From contig CM063283.1 in NCBI GenBank assembly GCA_032173965.1, positions 80,602,743-80,666,742 on the forward strand: a stretch of 64,000 nt of DNA, given 5' to 3'. This document shows positions 62,161 through 64,000 of this stretch, in pieces. The DNA comes from Sitta carolinensis. Its lineage: Eukaryota > Chordata > Aves > Passeriformes > Sittidae. The notes beneath the pieces are model-generated. The model was not told the origin of the DNA. It did no database searches and was given only the letters and a program-made list of their open reading frames with translations. Every line of letters begins with the position of its first letter. Positions within the stretch are counted from its first letter, which is position 1. A program made the position numbers and the translations under genes.

Positions 62161-62537
62161 TGGCTGGAGCACCTCTCCTACGAAGTCAAAGAAAGAGAGC
62201 TGGGACTCAACAGCCTGAAGAAGAGAAGGCTTCAGGGAGATCTTACAACAGCCTTCTAGTACCTAAAAGGGGCCTACAAGAGAGATGGAGCAGGGCTTTT
62301 TATATGGCTTCAAACTGAAAGAGGGTAGGTTTAGAGCAGGTACTAGGAATAATTTTTTACTTTGAGGTGCTGTAACAGTTTGCTTAGAAAAGCTGTAGCG
62401 GCCCCATCCCTGGAATTGTTCAAGGCCAGGTTTGATGTGGCTCTGAGCAGCCTGGTCTAATGGAAGGCCCACAGCAGAGAGTATGGAACCAGCAGGTCTT
62501 TAAGGTCCCTTCAACTCAATTCTGTGATTCTGTGATT
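62161..62537 (+). mobile_element. CR1 LINE, end of ORF2 plus 3' terminus
   Basis: The longest CR1 piece in the window. It runs from the end of ORF2 (CTGGAGCACCTCTCCTACGAAG, then AACAGCCTGAAGAAGAGAAGGC and GTACCTAAAAGGGGCCTACA) through the 3' untranslated blocks CCCCATCCCTGGAATTGTTC and CTGAGCAGCCTGGTCTAATGG. It finishes with two exact ATTCTGTG octamers at 62519-62534, the hallmark CR1 terminus. Indels break the reading frame, so it is a dead, 5'-truncated copy. Confidence 0.94.
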
Positions 62538-64000
62538 ACCAGTGAACTAACATTTTGCATTTGTTCAGTTTGCTACTTCTGCTTATATAAACAGCCTGAC
62601 TTCCATAAGCATATCTAAGGTAACTGATTTAATACAGAATCAGTCTGCAAGTGTTAACTTGGTGTTATTAGTCAGTGGCAGATCTCCTACCAATTCCAGT
62701 GATACCAGTAACACTATCGCTTTTATAAATTGCACACAGAACCCTGACTACCTTCAGTGTTGTTATAAGATGTGGTGCATATCTACAAGTTGAATGTTAA
62801 CAGGTTTTTCCATTTCAGAGTTTTACCTGCTATTATTTATATATTCATTTCTCTAGGACTCTGTCTGCCAGATACATATATACATGTATGTGATATCCAT
62901 GGAAGCATCCTTTTTAACTTGAGCTGGAGTGTGGCACTATTTGTACCCTTGGAGAACAGCCTGGGATCTATCTTTGCCGTTCCTTTTGCCCTTGAGAGTG
63001 TTTCTCCACACCTTCCATCAAATTAGTATCTTAACTTCTGGTGTCTCAAGTGGTCATCATCTGACACTGTCATTTATTGATTGCATTATTTATGATGTTA
63101 CTGATGCTCAGCTACAGCATTTATACTCATTATTCTTCCCAACTGCTTTCCCCTAATCTAGTCAATAAGAGAAGCCTTGCCTTAATTTTGGCAATATATG
63201 AACTCTGGACAGCTTGCTCCAGATGACAAATCAATTGCACTACTCAATACCAATCACGGGGCTCTCCTTGCAGGCATTACAGCAGAAATCTTTATTGTTG
63301 TGTTGCACCCTTAGATGCTATGTTTTCAATGATGTCAGCTATCTTTCACTAATCATTACTGCACACTGTCTGTGTGAAGATTCTCAAAATTATTTTTATA
63401 CTGACAGCGCACATAACATTTCCCGTTTTTCCCACAATGTCATATCTTAGTTCACTAACTTTCCAGTAAATCTGACCACAGCCCTGCTTTCTCCTCATAG
63501 AAATTAATAGGTTTATGCAATTTTTGCACTAGCGAATCTAAGTGCAGTAATTAGTAATTACTTGTTGAATTATGGCTGTTCAAACAGCACATGTACTGAC
63601 TGTCAAATATTTAAATGTAAAGGCATTGTGTAGGGAAGAAAATAAAAAAATCTTTAAAAAGAATTTGAGAATTGTGCTGTATTCTCAAGAAAATTCTTCA
63701 TAGCATAAAACACTGCGCAATATTTTACCTTCATATTGGCCCAAAATTGTCCAGGAGTAGGGAGGAATATCATAAAAAAATTAATCCTTATTAGGGAAAG
63801 AGAAATGATTATGTCCTCATCATTCAGAATGCTCATAGGCATACTAAAAGTACATGAGTTTATTTGATTTATAGATTCATGGATTCTTTGTGTCTGTAGA
63901 ACTGAGAAGCTTTTAAAATATTCTGAAAGATCTTAGGTGTAATCAGCAAGGATTTTGTACATCTGATTAAATATGAGAGATATGTTACCCACTATAATAA
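62538..64000. other. AT-rich spacer, nothing recognised
   Basis: No exon or known repeat recognised. Frames at 62772-63026, 62929-63156 and 63214-63450 are under 85 codons, overlap one another and resemble no family I know. Confidence 0.55.

Overview
The window looks like bird nuclear DNA, probably a songbird or close relative, from a gene desert or one very long intron. The reasons are the AT-rich background, 3' ends of CR1 LINEs bearing the short octamer repeats typical of avian CR1, an ERVL-type solo LTR of a form common in birds, a second long solo LTR of songbird-like type, and a decayed MIR-type SINE. No bacterial gene organisation is visible: no operons, no ribosome binding sites, no CRISPR array. 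I found no exon, tRNA or rRNA that I can support. The open frames present are short and fall in AT-rich spacer, in low-complexity repeats or inside transposable elements.

Layout. 0-10 kb: AT-rich spacer with a striking three-part tetranucleotide microsatellite (about 0.55-0.76 kb), a GC-richer pocket with a 170-codon minus-strand frame (about 1.0-1.5 kb), a CR1 3' end (4.6 kb) and a possible older CR1-related scrap (8.9 kb). 10-23 kb: spacer, an ERVL-type solo LTR (14.79-15.35 kb), two stretches that read like conserved non-coding DNA, and a pair of abutting hairpins (22.3 kb). 23-31 kb: a CR1 3' end whose tail has become an AT microsatellite, A-rich and TA-rich tracts, and then the best candidate for function, a compact CpG island at 29.92-30.18 kb preceded by a palindromic E-box and a CRE-like site. 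31-41 kb: a GC-rich pocket with two hairpins (35.4 kb) and a 1,371-bp solo LTR on the minus strand (39.62-40.99 kb) bounded by a perfect 5-bp target-site duplication. 41-56 kb: spacer with a MIR-type SINE (48.1-48.3 kb). 56-64 kb: three CR1 pieces and a GC-rich pocket at 61 kb.

Nothing here works together as a pathway. The functional candidates are regulatory: the CpG island, which may be the promoter of an unseen transcript, and several possible conserved non-coding stretches. I did not find a convincing undescribed biological system. The most rewarding places to look are the CpG island, the sharply bounded long LTR and the small GC-rich pockets.
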